DNA of 55,317 nucleotides, taken from Phycisphaerae bacterium (lineage in GTDB: Bacteria > Planctomycetota > Phycisphaerae > Sedimentisphaerales > Anaerobacaceae). Positions 40,475-49,416 of the stretch are shown in pieces. The notes under the pieces are model-generated. The model was given only the letters and a program-made list of their open reading frames with translations. It made no database searches and was not told the origin of the DNA. Numbering within the stretch: the stretch's first letter is position 1; every line of letters begins with the position of its first letter. The position numbers and the translations under genes are program-made. The stretch covers positions 1 to 55,317 of the forward strand of contig JAUXAL010000018.1 of the NCBI GenBank assembly GCA_030619925.1. The letters run 5' to 3'.

Positions 40475-41941
40475 ATGAAATCCGAAATCAACCGAAGGAA
40501 ATTTATCAAAGCTATGGGTATGGGAGCAGCCCCGCTGGTCATTTCGGGATGCACGGGTACTGGAGAGCTGTTTGCGAAGAAAACGCCGCCGAATAAGCCC
40601 AACATTGTCTTTATCCTCGCAGATGACCTGGGCTGGAAAGATGTCGGCTATCATGGTGGTGATATCAAGACGCCCAACATAGACAAGCTGGCTTCTGAAG
40701 GAACAAGACTTGATCAATTCTATGTCCAACCGGTGTGCTCGCCGACGCGTTCGAGCTTGATGACAGGGCGATACCCTATGCGCTATGGACTGCAGGTAGG
40801 GGTAGTCCGGCCGTGGGCGAAACATGGGTTACCTCTTGAGGAGCGGACTTTGGCCCAGGCACTTAAGGAAGCCGGCTACACCACAGCTATTTGTGGCAAG
40901 TGGCACCTGGGCCACCTAAGCTCGCAATACCTGCCTACCTCTCGCGGTTTTGACCATCAGTACGGTCACTACAACGGTGCACTCGATTACTTTACTCATA
41001 TTCGTGATGGTGGGCTGGACTGGCACCGTGATGATCAGCCTCTGCGCGAACAAGGCTACACAACCAACCTGATTGCTGATGAATCGGTGCGTCTTGTAGA
41101 GCAGCACGATGTTTCTCGTCCTCTGTTTCTTTATGTGGCTTTTAATGCGCCGCACTCGCCGTTTCAGGCCCCGCAATCTTACATCGATATGTACAAGCAT
41201 ATAAAGGCCAAAAACCGGCGCATATATGCTGCTATGGTTACGTGCATGGACGATGCGATTGGACGGGTGGTCTCAGCACTGGATAAACGTGGGTTGAAGC
41301 ATAACACCTTGCTCATCTTCTGTTCAGACAATGGTGGGACAGGTGTTGTGGGCAGTAATGTTCCTCTGCGTGGACAGAAAGCGCAGCTCTACGAGGGCGG
41401 AGTCCGAGTGCCGGCGATCGCAGTCTGGCCAGAGGTGCTCAAGGCCGGGGCTGTCGTAAAAGAGCCGCTTCATATAGTTGATATGTATCCCACACTGCTT
41501 AAGCTTGCCGGAGCCAGGCTCGAACAGGCTCTGCCGATCGACGGCAAAGATGCCTGGCCGACCATTGCCCAGGGCAGGCCCTCGCCTCACGAGGAAATCC
41601 TTCTCAATAGCACGCCCGCCAACGGGGCGATTCGGCGAGGTGACTGGAAGCTGGTCTACAATGGCAGTATCAGCGCCAATAATGCCGGCCGCCAAGTCAA
41701 TGAAAACCGCTTTGAGCTTTTCAATCTTTTGGATGATCCCTATGAGAGAGACGACCTGATAGATAAATATCCACGGAAATTTCAAGAACTAAAGCAACGG
41801 TTGGAGTTGTATGCCAGACAGGCAGCTGTGCCAAATATCCCGCCGAACAAAATGCCCAAGGATTTTAAGGTGCCAAAGGTCTGGGGTCAAAGAACAGAGG
41901 ACAGAGAACAGAGGACAGAGAACAGAAAATCTGATTTCTGA
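40475..41941 (+). CDS. Tat-exported sulfatase with repeat-derived tail
   Basis: 488 residues from ATG 40475 (GAAAGG upstream). Twin-arginine signal INRRKFIKAMGMGAAPLVIS followed by GC (lipobox-like). Metal site FILADDLGWKDVG, formylglycine motif CSPTRSSLMTGRYP, LLIFCSDNGGTG and GKWHLG are all intact, so an active type I sulfatase is expected. The last 18 residues (GQRTEDREQRTENRKSDF) are encoded by a heptanucleotide array, and the stop codon lies inside it. Substrate is probably a sulfated polysaccharide. Confidence 0.92.
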   Translation: MKSEINRRKFIKAMGMGAAPLVISGCTGTGELFAKKTPPNKPNIVFILADDLGWKDVGYHGGDIKTPNIDKLASEGTRLDQFYVQPVCSPTRSSLMTGRYPMRYGLQVGVVRPWAKHGLPLEERTLAQALKEAGYTTAICGKWHLGHLSSQYLPTSRGFDHQYGHYNGALDYFTHIRDGGLDWHRDDQPLREQGYTTNLIADESVRLVEQHDVSRPLFLYVAFNAPHSPFQAPQSYIDMYKHIKAKNRRIYAAMVTCMDDAIGRVVSALDKRGLKHNTLLIFCSDNGGTGVVGSNVPLRGQKAQLYEGGVRVPAIAVWPEVLKAGAVVKEPLHIVDMYPTLLKLAGARLEQALPIDGKDAWPTIAQGRPSPHEEILLNSTPANGAIRRGDWKLVYNGSISANNAGRQVNENRFELFNLLDDPYERDDLIDKYPRKFQELKQRLELYARQAAVPNIPPNKMPKDFKVPKVWGQRTEDREQRTENRKSDF

Positions 41942-41963
41942 CTTCTGATTTCTGGCTACAGAT
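41894..41963. repeat. Heptanucleotide array spanning the sulfatase 3' end
   Basis: Ten units: ACAGAGG, ACAGAGA, ACAGAGG, ACAGAGA, ACAGAAA, ATCTGAT, TTCTGAC, TTCTGAT, TTCTGGC, TACAGAT. The sulfatase stop codon is in the seventh unit. The halves are complementary. Confidence 0.88.
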
Positions 41964-41979
41964 TTTAGGGAGATATTGA

Positions 41980-42198
41980 ATGATGCGATTAAGGCTAAAA
42001 CCTGATACCGATGAATCGGAAATTCTCCTCCGATTTAAAGAAATCAAGCTGCTCTTTAATGTCGGGTCCGATTCCAGTGGAGCGAATGTTCTAATTGTTG
42101 AGGCTGATGGTGAAATTCTACCGATATATTCAGCTGACCTCATCCATGATTTAGATGCTTACGACATTTCATCGGACTCGTCCGACAAGTCGGATTGA
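41980..42198 (+). CDS. Small unknown protein (72 aa)
   Basis: MMRLRLKPDTDESEILLRFK then a beta-rich part (NVLIVEADGEILPIYSADL) and a Ser/Asp tail partly coded by a TCGGACTCGTCCGA palindrome (42174-42187). GGGAG precedes the ATG pair (41980/41983). No family recognised. Possibly cotranscribed with the sulfatase. Confidence 0.45.
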   Translation: MMRLRLKPDTDESEILLRFKEIKLLFNVGSDSSGANVLIVEADGEILPIYSADLIHDLDAYDISSDSSDKSD

Positions 42199-42223
42199 GT
42201 GGCCAGGCTGTGTTGATAATCTC

Positions 42224-42251
42224 AAATTTGAAATTTCAAATCTAAAATTTG
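42224..42251. repeat. Short heptanucleotide array (AAATTTG words)
   Basis: Four units AAATTTG, AAATTTC, AAATCTA, AAATTTG in register. Confidence 0.7.
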
Positions 42252-42287
42252 GCAATAGAGCGGTTCTGAGCAGAGATTTTGATGATG

Positions 42288-42315
42288 TAGGGGCGGTTCG
42301 CGAACCGCCCCTACT
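42288..42315. repeat. 28-bp perfect palindrome (GTAGGGGCGGTTCG inverted)
   Basis: GTAGGGGCGGTTCG followed directly by its reverse complement. GTAGGGGCGG-type palindromes recur in many bacterial genomes as dispersed repeats. It could also terminate transcription between the small ORF and the MBL gene. Confidence 0.8.
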
Positions 42316-42508
42316 AAAAGATAGGGCAGAAAAACTTAGATGACAAAGAGCAGGACAGTAGGTAAAATAAGGGCTCTGTTCTAAATGCTTGGTTGACCAA
42401 GGCAAACCTCGTAAAATCAGCGAATGCAGACTCGGCGGCGTAGCTGAGCGAAGGGTATCAGGAAAATATCGGTTAGAGACTTTCTACAAATTTAGAGGAG
42501 ATTTTGAG

Positions 42509-43381
42509 ATGAAAAATAATAGTAAGCTCACTTTCGTACTGGTTCTTCTTCTTTTGTTTGCATCAAATTCATTTGGTCGGCGGAGAGCGGCTCAGCCCGT
42601 CGAATTCAAAAAAATATCCGAGGGACTGTTTGAAATCTTAGGCGGACGTGGCGCGCAAGGAGGAGCGTATATCGGTGATAACGGAGTTCTCGTGATTGAT
42701 GCGAAAATGGACAAGAAATCAGTGGACCAGGTAATCGAAGGGCTCAGGCGGATTACCGACAAACCAATACGGTATCTTGTGAATACCCACAGCGATGGTG
42801 ACCATGTGGCGGGAAATCGATATTTTCCTGAAACGGTGACTTTCATCGCTCATGAGAATTGTCGGCAGGAGTTTTTTCATCCGAGGAGAGATGGAACTCC
42901 GTCAGAATGGAGCAAACCTGAATTATCACCTTTTGTTCCTTCATTGACATTTAGAGATAAAATGGATGTTTATCTGGGCTCAAAGAAGGCCGAGTTATGG
43001 TATTTTGGCGTTGGTCATACAACTGGGGACGCTGTCGTTTATTTTCCGGAGGAAAAAATAGCTTTTATCGGAGACCAGATATTTCTGACAAGAGCTCAGC
43101 TCATCCATTCTTATAAAGGTGGCAATTCTTTTGAGCATGTCAAGACGCTCACGAAGATGCTTCAAACACTGGATGCTGAAAAATTCTGCAGCGGTCATAG
43201 TGAAATGACAAATCGGGAGACAATAAGAAATCATATTGACCAGATGAAAAAGCGGCAGGAAAAGGTTAAAGCGTTAACTGAGAAGGGAAAGAATGTAGAG
43301 GAAATAAAGAGCGAATTTGAAGAAAACGAAGCCAGGCTAATCGAGACTATATGCAATGAAATAAAGAAACGTTCTCGGTAG
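42509..43381 (+). CDS. Secreted MBL-fold metallo-hydrolase
   Basis: 290 residues from ATG 42509 (GAGGAG upstream). Signal peptide LTFVLVLLLLFASNSFG, then a metallo-beta-lactamase fold: NTHSDGDHVAGN (HxxxDH-type zinc motif), FGVGHTTGDAVVYFPEEKIAFIGD and the C-terminal CSGHSEM. Related proteins hydrolyse beta-lactams, lactones or other esters in the periplasm; substrate unknown. The C-terminal 45 residues are a charged helix. Confidence 0.85.
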   Translation: MKNNSKLTFVLVLLLLFASNSFGRRRAAQPVEFKKISEGLFEILGGRGAQGGAYIGDNGVLVIDAKMDKKSVDQVIEGLRRITDKPIRYLVNTHSDGDHVAGNRYFPETVTFIAHENCRQEFFHPRRDGTPSEWSKPELSPFVPSLTFRDKMDVYLGSKKAELWYFGVGHTTGDAVVYFPEEKIAFIGDQIFLTRAQLIHSYKGGNSFEHVKTLTKMLQTLDAEKFCSGHSEMTNRETIRNHIDQMKKRQEKVKALTEKGKNVEEIKSEFEENEARLIETICNEIKKRSR

Positions 43382-43384
43382 TAA

Positions 43385-43576
43385 AATCCTCCGCAGCCGG
43401 CTACTACCAGGGCAGAGACTGTCCTCAACGATAACGCACTGTGTGTTGTTTACCCGAGGGATATGGAAACCACCCTGGAAAAAGTGGGGAAATGTGAAGA
43501 AATGGATCTGCCCCTCACCGATTCATTCGCCGGTTTTTACAGTGCTCGCGACGCCGAAAGGCAAGAGCAAACATAG
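43385..43576 (+). pseudogene. Possible 3' remnant of an unknown gene
   Basis: Between the MBL and Gfo/Idh genes an open stretch of 63 codons with no ATG near its start reads TVLNDNALCVVYPRDMETTL and ends GFYSARDAERQEQT. It looks protein-like but no family is recognised. It could be the end of a gene whose front has been lost. Confidence 0.3.
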
Positions 43577-43610
43577 AAAACAAATTAAACCTAAATGAAG
43601 GAACCATATT

Positions 43611-45041
43611 ATGTCTACTCGACAAGAAGAAATCAGGAAGACTATTTCGCGTCGCACCTTTATGGGTGCTGCGGCCTCGACAGCCTTTGCCTTTAATATT
43701 GTTCCCAGCCGGGTCCTGGGCAAAGGCGCACCCAGTAACAAGCTGAATATAGCATCCATCGGCGTTGGCGGCCGCGGTGGGAGTAACCTGCGAAGTGTAG
43801 AAAGTGAAAACATCGTTGCCCTGTGCGATGCCGATATGGAAAGAGCCAAAAACGGTGTCAACAAGAATCCTCGGGCGAAAGTCTATCGTGATTTTCGCGT
43901 CATGTTCGACGAAATGGAAAAAGATATCGACGCCGTCATTGTCGCGACCCCGGACCACACTCACTATGTGGCCGTCATGGCGGCCATGGAACGCGGCAAG
44001 CATGTCTATTGCGAGAAACCGCTGGCCCATTCGATATACGAGGTTCGCAGACTCTCCGAGGCGGCCCGCAAATACAAAGTCGCCACACAGATGGGCAACC
44101 AGGGTCACTCTTCAGAGCATATTCGGCTGTGTTGCGAATGGATCTGGGACGGCGCCATCGGCGATGTCCGGGAGGTCTACGCCTGGAGTGATCGTCCGAT
44201 GGGCGGATATCCCTTTCCTTCGGGATTGCCCCGGCCCAAAGATACCCCCCCAGTACCGGATGCCCTCAACTGGGACTTATGGCTTGGCCCGGTAAAATAT
44301 CGCCCCTATCATCCGATTTATGCGCCGATATACTGGCGCGGCTGGCTCGATTTCGGTACCGGCGCCCTGGGGGATATGGGATGCCATATCCTGGACCCGG
44401 CATTTTGGGCGTTGAAATTAGGCAGTCCTGTAAGCGTGGAAGCCAATACGTCGTACAATCCAAATCCGGAATTCTGGATGTCGTGTTTGGGCGGTGCGAG
44501 GAGTCCGAAAGAGGAAATACCGAAATACCTCGAGGAGCTCAGACAAGAGACGTATCCGGTCGCCTTGATTGTGCGTTACGAATTCCCCGCCCGTGGCAAA
44601 ATGCCTCCGGTCAATCTGACCTGGTTTGACGGCGGTATGCTGCCGCCTCGTCTGGAAGGGATGGAGAAGGGACATGGCAGCAATGGCGCCTTAATTATCG
44701 GCGACAAAGGTGTAATCCGTCACGGGTCCCACGGTGCCAACGGCTGCAGGATTATTCCCGAATCCAAAATGAAGGAGTATTTGCCTCAGCTGCCGCCCAA
44801 GACTATCAAGCGAGTCAAGGGCCACCATCAGGACTGGATCGAGGCCTGCAAAGGTGGCGAGCCCGCCAGCAGCAACTTCGATTACGGCGGCCCCCTCACT
44901 GAAATGGTCCTGCTGGGTGTTATTGCCATGCGGGTCGGAGACAAGAAGCTGCTTTGGGACTCCGAGAACATGCGTTTCACCAACAGTGAAGAAGCCAACC
45001 AACTCGTCAAACCGTCCTATCGCGAAGGCTGGTCATTGTGA
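43611..45041 (+). CDS. Gfo/Idh/MocA family oxidoreductase, Tat-exported
   Basis: 476 residues. Twin-arginine signal ISRRTFMGAAASTAFAFNIV, NAD-binding IASIGVGGRGG, catalytic-site EKPLAHSIYEVRRL, and the C-terminal domain with FGTGALGDMGCHILDPAFWAL typical of the large planctomycete subgroup. Members oxidise or epimerise sugars with a tightly bound nucleotide. Location after two polysaccharide-type genes suggests periplasmic sugar processing. Confidence 0.9.
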   Translation: MSTRQEEIRKTISRRTFMGAAASTAFAFNIVPSRVLGKGAPSNKLNIASIGVGGRGGSNLRSVESENIVALCDADMERAKNGVNKNPRAKVYRDFRVMFDEMEKDIDAVIVATPDHTHYVAVMAAMERGKHVYCEKPLAHSIYEVRRLSEAARKYKVATQMGNQGHSSEHIRLCCEWIWDGAIGDVREVYAWSDRPMGGYPFPSGLPRPKDTPPVPDALNWDLWLGPVKYRPYHPIYAPIYWRGWLDFGTGALGDMGCHILDPAFWALKLGSPVSVEANTSYNPNPEFWMSCLGGARSPKEEIPKYLEELRQETYPVALIVRYEFPARGKMPPVNLTWFDGGMLPPRLEGMEKGHGSNGALIIGDKGVIRHGSHGANGCRIIPESKMKEYLPQLPPKTIKRVKGHHQDWIEACKGGEPASSNFDYGGPLTEMVLLGVIAMRVGDKKLLWDSENMRFTNSEEANQLVKPSYREGWSL

Positions 45042-45261
45042 TCCGTTTCAGAAGATACGAGGAGTGCCCAAATCACTTGAAAATTCCCGATGGATTTGGT
45101 AATCTGATGAAAGCAGAGGCCCAAGCAGGCTGTTAAATCATGTATATGGGAAATTCCGGATAGGTTCTCTTACGGTGAAAACTTTCGCTCAGCTTAGTTT
45201 TTTCGGCGCAAAGCGTACACGCATCCGGCCCCAGGGGTGCACCGCCGGCGGAGCCGAATCC

Positions 45262-46776
45262 ATGACGCCGGGCGACGGCCGGACGAAACCGAGTCGGCGA
45301 CGCGGCAGGTTGCGCCTCGTTTTCTTTAATCTTGCCGCCATAGTCGTTGTCCTCTCACCGCTCGTGTTGGGCGAGCTGGTGCTGAGATTGTGCGTCCCTG
45401 CCCCCCCGGTCGGTCTGGATGACCCCTACGTCTCGTTCAGCGGCCTGCGTCCCCTTTTCGTCCTCGACTCAACGGGCAGTCGCTTTGAGACGGCCGAGAA
45501 TCGCCTGACGTACTTTTGCCCCCAGTCGTTTGCCGCCGCGAAGTCTCCGGGGACATTCCGGGTCTTCTGCCTCGGGGGCTCAACCGTGCAGGGACGGCCC
45601 TACGCGGTAGAGACGTCCTTTACGACCTGGCTGGAGCTCAACTTGCGTGCCGCCCGGCCGGGAGCGGACTGGGAAGTCGTCAACTGCGGCGGAGTGTCCT
45701 ATGCCACCTATCGTCTCGTGCCCATCATGCGGGAACTGCTCGGGTATGAGCCTGACCTATTCATCATCTACACGGGGCACAACGAATTCCTCGAGGACAG
45801 GACATACCGGCGCCTGAAGAGAATGCCTCGCGCACTGATCCGGCTGCACGAGGTGATGCTCAACCTGCGCAGCTACTCGCTCGCACACCAGTTCCTTTCT
45901 CGGCGTCGTGCCCGACGCACGGACGCCGGCGGCTCATCGAAGGCTGTTCTGCCCACCGAAGTCCAGGCCAGGCTCGACTTCCGCGACGGGCTGGAATCCT
46001 ACCATCGTGACCAGGCGTGGCGCCAAGGCACCATCGAACACTTCGGCCACAATCTGGAAACCATGGTCCGGATGTCCAGCGATGCGGGCGTCCTCGTCAT
46101 CCTGGTCAATCCGGTCTCCAACCTGAAGGACTGCCCTCCTTTTAAATCAGAGTCCCGGACCGACCTGTCCGAGCGCCAGATGCAGCGCGTGCTCGAACTA
46201 CGTGAACGGGCCGGGAAGCTGGACTGGGCCGATGCCTACGGCAAGGTCAGGCTCCTCGAGCAGGCCGCCGCGCTCGACAGCCGGCACGCCGGGCTCCTTT
46301 ACCTGATCGGCAAGTGCTACGAGCACATAGGGCGCTCCACCGAAGCAAAAAAGTGGTTCGCGCTGGCGAAAGAAGAGGACGTCTGCCCGCTGCGGATACT
46401 CGAACCCATGCACGACGCCATTCTGGACGTTGCCGCGCGACATCGCGTACCGCTTGTGGATGTGAAGGCGCTCATCGAGGAACGCACCGAGGACCGAATC
46501 CCGGGTGACGAATGGCTGCTGGACCACGTGCATCCGAGCATCGCTTGCCATCAACTCATCGCCGACGAACTTTACCAGACAATGGAGGACATGGGACTGG
46601 TGCGCACACCCCGGGGCTGGCGGGCAAGGCGGGACGACCTACGGCAGCGTCACCTTTCGTCCCTGAACGAGGCCTACTACGCGCGTGGGGTTGCCCGGCT
46701 CAAGTGGCTGCACGAGTGGAGTCGCGGGCCCATCCCCAATCAACCTCCTCGCCCTTCCGACTCCATGAAGGATTGA
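45262..46776 (+). CDS. SGNH/GDSL-hydrolase-like protein, membrane-anchored, GC-rich
   Basis: 504 residues from ATG 45262 (GGAG 8 nt upstream; an in-frame GTG at 45175 is the longer option). One transmembrane segment near 18-38, then VFCLGGSTVQGRPY (block I), NCGGVSYATYR (block II), IIYTGHNEFLE (block III, with G-x-N) and LDHVHPS (block V). A TPR-like helix pair (LIGKCYEHIGRSTEAKKWFALA) lies within. GC content and codon use are clearly higher than in the flanking genes, suggesting acquisition from a GC-rich relative. Probably an esterase or acyl-transfer enzyme acting on surface polymer. Confidence 0.8.
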   Translation: MTPGDGRTKPSRRRGRLRLVFFNLAAIVVVLSPLVLGELVLRLCVPAPPVGLDDPYVSFSGLRPLFVLDSTGSRFETAENRLTYFCPQSFAAAKSPGTFRVFCLGGSTVQGRPYAVETSFTTWLELNLRAARPGADWEVVNCGGVSYATYRLVPIMRELLGYEPDLFIIYTGHNEFLEDRTYRRLKRMPRALIRLHEVMLNLRSYSLAHQFLSRRRARRTDAGGSSKAVLPTEVQARLDFRDGLESYHRDQAWRQGTIEHFGHNLETMVRMSSDAGVLVILVNPVSNLKDCPPFKSESRTDLSERQMQRVLELRERAGKLDWADAYGKVRLLEQAAALDSRHAGLLYLIGKCYEHIGRSTEAKKWFALAKEEDVCPLRILEPMHDAILDVAARHRVPLVDVKALIEERTEDRIPGDEWLLDHVHPSIACHQLIADELYQTMEDMGLVRTPRGWRARRDDLRQRHLSSLNEAYYARGVARLKWLHEWSRGPIPNQPPRPSDSMKD

Positions 46777-46806
46777 CCTTTGGTAATCCTGTCGGCGGGC
46801 AATGAT

Positions 46807-47016
46807 TTAGAAAAGCGGGTAAATAAACGGTGCGATTGCCGTGCCGCCCAGCAGTACGAGCAGACCCAGAAGAAGCAACACGATTAGTATGGGTAACAGC
46901 CACCACTTCTTATTGTGTTTGAGAAAGAACCAAAACTCCACAAGCAAAGAGTGTCGCTTCTTTTGGGCGAGCTCGCTAAATTCGTTTGCCCTATTTTTTT
47001 GAGAACTCTCAGGCAT
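46807..47016 (-). CDS. DUF5989 family small membrane protein
   Basis: 69 residues. A cytoplasmic helix followed by EFWFFLKHNKKWWLLPILIV and a single membrane segment ending PFIYPLF, the hallmark of DUF5989. GGAG lies 7 nt before the ATG. The family co-occurs with SxtJ-like proteins and carbamoyltransferases, as here. Confidence 0.87.
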   Translation of the reverse strand: MPESSQKNRANEFSELAQKKRHSLLVEFWFFLKHNKKWWLLPILIVLLLLGLLVLLGGTAIAPFIYPLF

Positions 47017-47031
47017 CGGTATTCTCCGAGT

Positions 47032-47451
47032 TTAGAATTGTTGGAAATAGCGGTCAAGGCCCCGGGGTGGACGGCGAGTGCCCCAGTAACTGTTGGCGGC
47101 CGAATCGAACTTGCGGTGCAGTGGATCGCGGCCTATCAATCGAAAGAAAACTGCAAGAGGCGTGAGCAGGAGAAAGTAAAAGGCCGCTAATAATATAAAG
47201 CTGACCACGAAACCAATCGGCAGTGTTGCCGCCATTAAACTGACGTAAATCATCCTGGCCAGCTTGAGGCAAGCCAGGCTGCTCAGGAAAATGACAAAGC
47301 CAACGCCGAGAATAGTCAAGGCCCATTGAAAGCCGAGTCCCTTAAGCAGATAAAGTGCTAAAGAGATAACACCGGATGCCACAAAGGCAACTATACCGAA
47401 TCCGCGCAGTTGTTTGGAATTCGGGCGCCAGTTTACTTCAATCAATGACAT
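47032..47451 (-). CDS. SxtJ family membrane protein
   Basis: 139 residues with three to four membrane helices and the family C-terminus RLIGRDPLHRKFD...YWGTRRPPRGLDRYFQQF. Named after a saxitoxin-cluster gene but widespread next to NodU/CmcH-type carbamoyltransferases. It lies 24 bp after the carbamoyltransferase and 15 bp before the DUF5989 gene on the same strand. Probably recruits the enzyme to the membrane; unproven. Confidence 0.85.
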   Translation of the reverse strand: MSLIEVNWRPNSKQLRGFGIVAFVASGVISLALYLLKGLGFQWALTILGVGFVIFLSSLACLKLARMIYVSLMAATLPIGFVVSFILLAAFYFLLLTPLAVFFRLIGRDPLHRKFDSAANSYWGTRRPPRGLDRYFQQF

Positions 47452-47475
47452 TTCACATCATTTCCTTTCTGCGAT

Positions 47476-49338
47476 TCAATCTAACTCAAACTGGGCTTTG
47501 TATTCGTCTATATCGTGCTGCCTGGCTTGCGGTTGTTCCTCTTTGTAGAGCAACTGGTTTTCCATAACTAAGACATCCATATTTGTGGCCATGAAACATC
47601 GGTAGGCGTGTTCCGGGGAGCAGACAATGGGCTCGCCGCGAATGTTAAAACTTGTATTGATAATAACCGAACAATCGGTTCTTTCCTTAAACCGACTCAT
47701 TAGACGATGCAGTTTCGCGTGGCGCTGCGGGTCCACAGTTTGGATGCGCGCTGAGTAGTCCACATGAGTAATAGCTGGTACGACACTGCGCTTGACCTTC
47801 AATTTATCCAGTCCTTTCAGGGACTCAGACGGCGTCTCCAGGGGTAAGCGTTTGTCTTTTTGGACCGGAGCAACCAGGAGCATATACGGGCTGTCATCTT
47901 CAGGCCGCATCTCAAAATACTCATCGACATCTTCCCGCAGTACGCAGGGGGCGAAGGGCCGGAAAGACTCACGAAACTTAATCTTGCGGTTCATTATTGA
48001 TTGCATTTTTTCGCTGCGGGCATCACCGATGATGCTGCGGTTGCCCAGGGCGCGGGGGCCAAACTCCATTCGTCCCTGAAACCAGCCGATTACTTTGCCT
48101 TCGTCTATTAGATCAGCCGCCTTGGCGATCAATTGTTCTTCATTGGTATAAATGTGATACTCGGCGTTAACCGAGTCCAGAAACCAGCGGATTTCTTCGT
48201 CGCTGTAAGCAGGCCCGAGCAGAGAGCCCCGCTGATTATCACGACCATCAACTCTGCGTTCATTGCCCAGCAGTTGATACCATACAAACAGGGCTGCTCC
48301 CAACGCGCCGCCGGCGTCTCCGGCTGCGGGCTGAATCCAGATATTGTCGAAGGGACCTTCGCGGAGGATTCGGCCATTACCAACGCAGTTGAGAGCCACA
48401 CCGCCGGCCAGTACGAGGTTTTGCATTCCGGTCTTATTGTGTACGTGTCGTGCGGCGCGCAGCATAATCTCCTCGGTAACCGCCTGGATTGACGCTGCGA
48501 TATCCATTTCACGCTGGGTCAGTGGCGATTCGCCCTTGCGGGCGGGACCACCAAACAGCTTTTCGAACCTTGGGCCGGTCATCACAGTTTTATGACAATA
48601 GGGCAGAAGCGACATATTCAAACGAAACGAACCGTCCTGCTTCAGGTCGATTAGTTTCTCCAATATAAGGTCGTAATATTTGGGTTCACCGTATGGCGCC
48701 AGGCCCATCATCTTGTATTCACCGGAATTGACGCGAAAGCCGGTGAAGTAGGTGAAAGCCGAATAGAGCAGCCCAAGCGAATGAGGGAATCGTATCACGC
48801 CGGTCAGTTCAATTTTGTTGCCTCTGCCGGTGCCGAAGCTGGCCGTCGCCCATTCACCCACTGCATCCATGGTAAGAATAGCAGCCTCATCGAACGGCGA
48901 GGGGAAAAAGGCGCTGGCGGCATGGGATTCGTGGTGCTCTGTGAAAACATAACGGCCGTTGTACTTGTTGTGCAGGGCCCTGTCCATTTCCCGCGGCAGA
49001 TGGAGCTTATGGCGAAGCCACAGGGGCATTCCCATCAGAAACTGCCTGAAACCAAGCGGAGCATAAGCGATGTAGGTTTCGAGCAGCCTTTCAAATTTCA
49101 GCAGCGGCTTCTCATAGAAGACAACATAATCAAGCTGTTCGGCAGCGAGGCCCCCGGCCTGGAGGCAATACTCAACGGCATTTACCGGGAATTGGTTATC
49201 GTGCTTTTTGCGTGTGAATCGTTCCTCCTGAGCGGCGGCGATGATTTCACCATCGCGCACAAGTGTCGCAGCGCTGTCGTGGTAAAAAGCCGATATTCCC
49301 AAAATATTCACAAGCACTCGTCCTTGTGTGGATGGCAT
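47476..49338 (-). CDS. Carbamoyltransferase (NodU/CmcH/TobZ type)
   Basis: 620 residues. N-terminal ASKHA-like domain with ISAFYHDSAATLV, TEHHESHAASAFFPSPF and TMDAVGEWATASFG; LAGGVALNCVGNGRI; C-terminal YrdC-like part with NTSFNIRGEPIVCSP. It transfers carbamoyl from carbamoyl phosphate via carbamoyl-AMP to a hydroxyl of a sugar or other product. ATG 49338 has AGGA 5 nt upstream; the GTG 27 nt inside (VNILGIS) is an alternative matching the usual family start. With SxtJ, DUF5989 and SGNH genes it suggests decoration of a surface glycan. Confidence 0.92.
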   Translation of the reverse strand: MPSTQGRVLVNILGISAFYHDSAATLVRDGEIIAAAQEERFTRKKHDNQFPVNAVEYCLQAGGLAAEQLDYVVFYEKPLLKFERLLETYIAYAPLGFRQFLMGMPLWLRHKLHLPREMDRALHNKYNGRYVFTEHHESHAASAFFPSPFDEAAILTMDAVGEWATASFGTGRGNKIELTGVIRFPHSLGLLYSAFTYFTGFRVNSGEYKMMGLAPYGEPKYYDLILEKLIDLKQDGSFRLNMSLLPYCHKTVMTGPRFEKLFGGPARKGESPLTQREMDIAASIQAVTEEIMLRAARHVHNKTGMQNLVLAGGVALNCVGNGRILREGPFDNIWIQPAAGDAGGALGAALFVWYQLLGNERRVDGRDNQRGSLLGPAYSDEEIRWFLDSVNAEYHIYTNEEQLIAKAADLIDEGKVIGWFQGRMEFGPRALGNRSIIGDARSEKMQSIMNRKIKFRESFRPFAPCVLREDVDEYFEMRPEDDSPYMLLVAPVQKDKRLPLETPSESLKGLDKLKVKRSVVPAITHVDYSARIQTVDPQRHAKLHRLMSRFKERTDCSVIINTSFNIRGEPIVCSPEHAYRCFMATNMDVLVMENQLLYKEEQPQARQHDIDEYKAQFELD

Positions 49339-49416
49339 TCCTGGTTTTTGAGGAACAGGTCAATTGACCTGATAATCTCGCCGTCCTTTTGGAATGAACA
49401 CTATTGGGACAACAAA

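Noticed and set aside
42385-42508. GEMM-type (c-di-GMP) riboswitch suggested by GGCAAACC at about 42401
   Set aside because: The second conserved block (GACGCAAAGC) and the receptor stem are missing; only one short motif matches.
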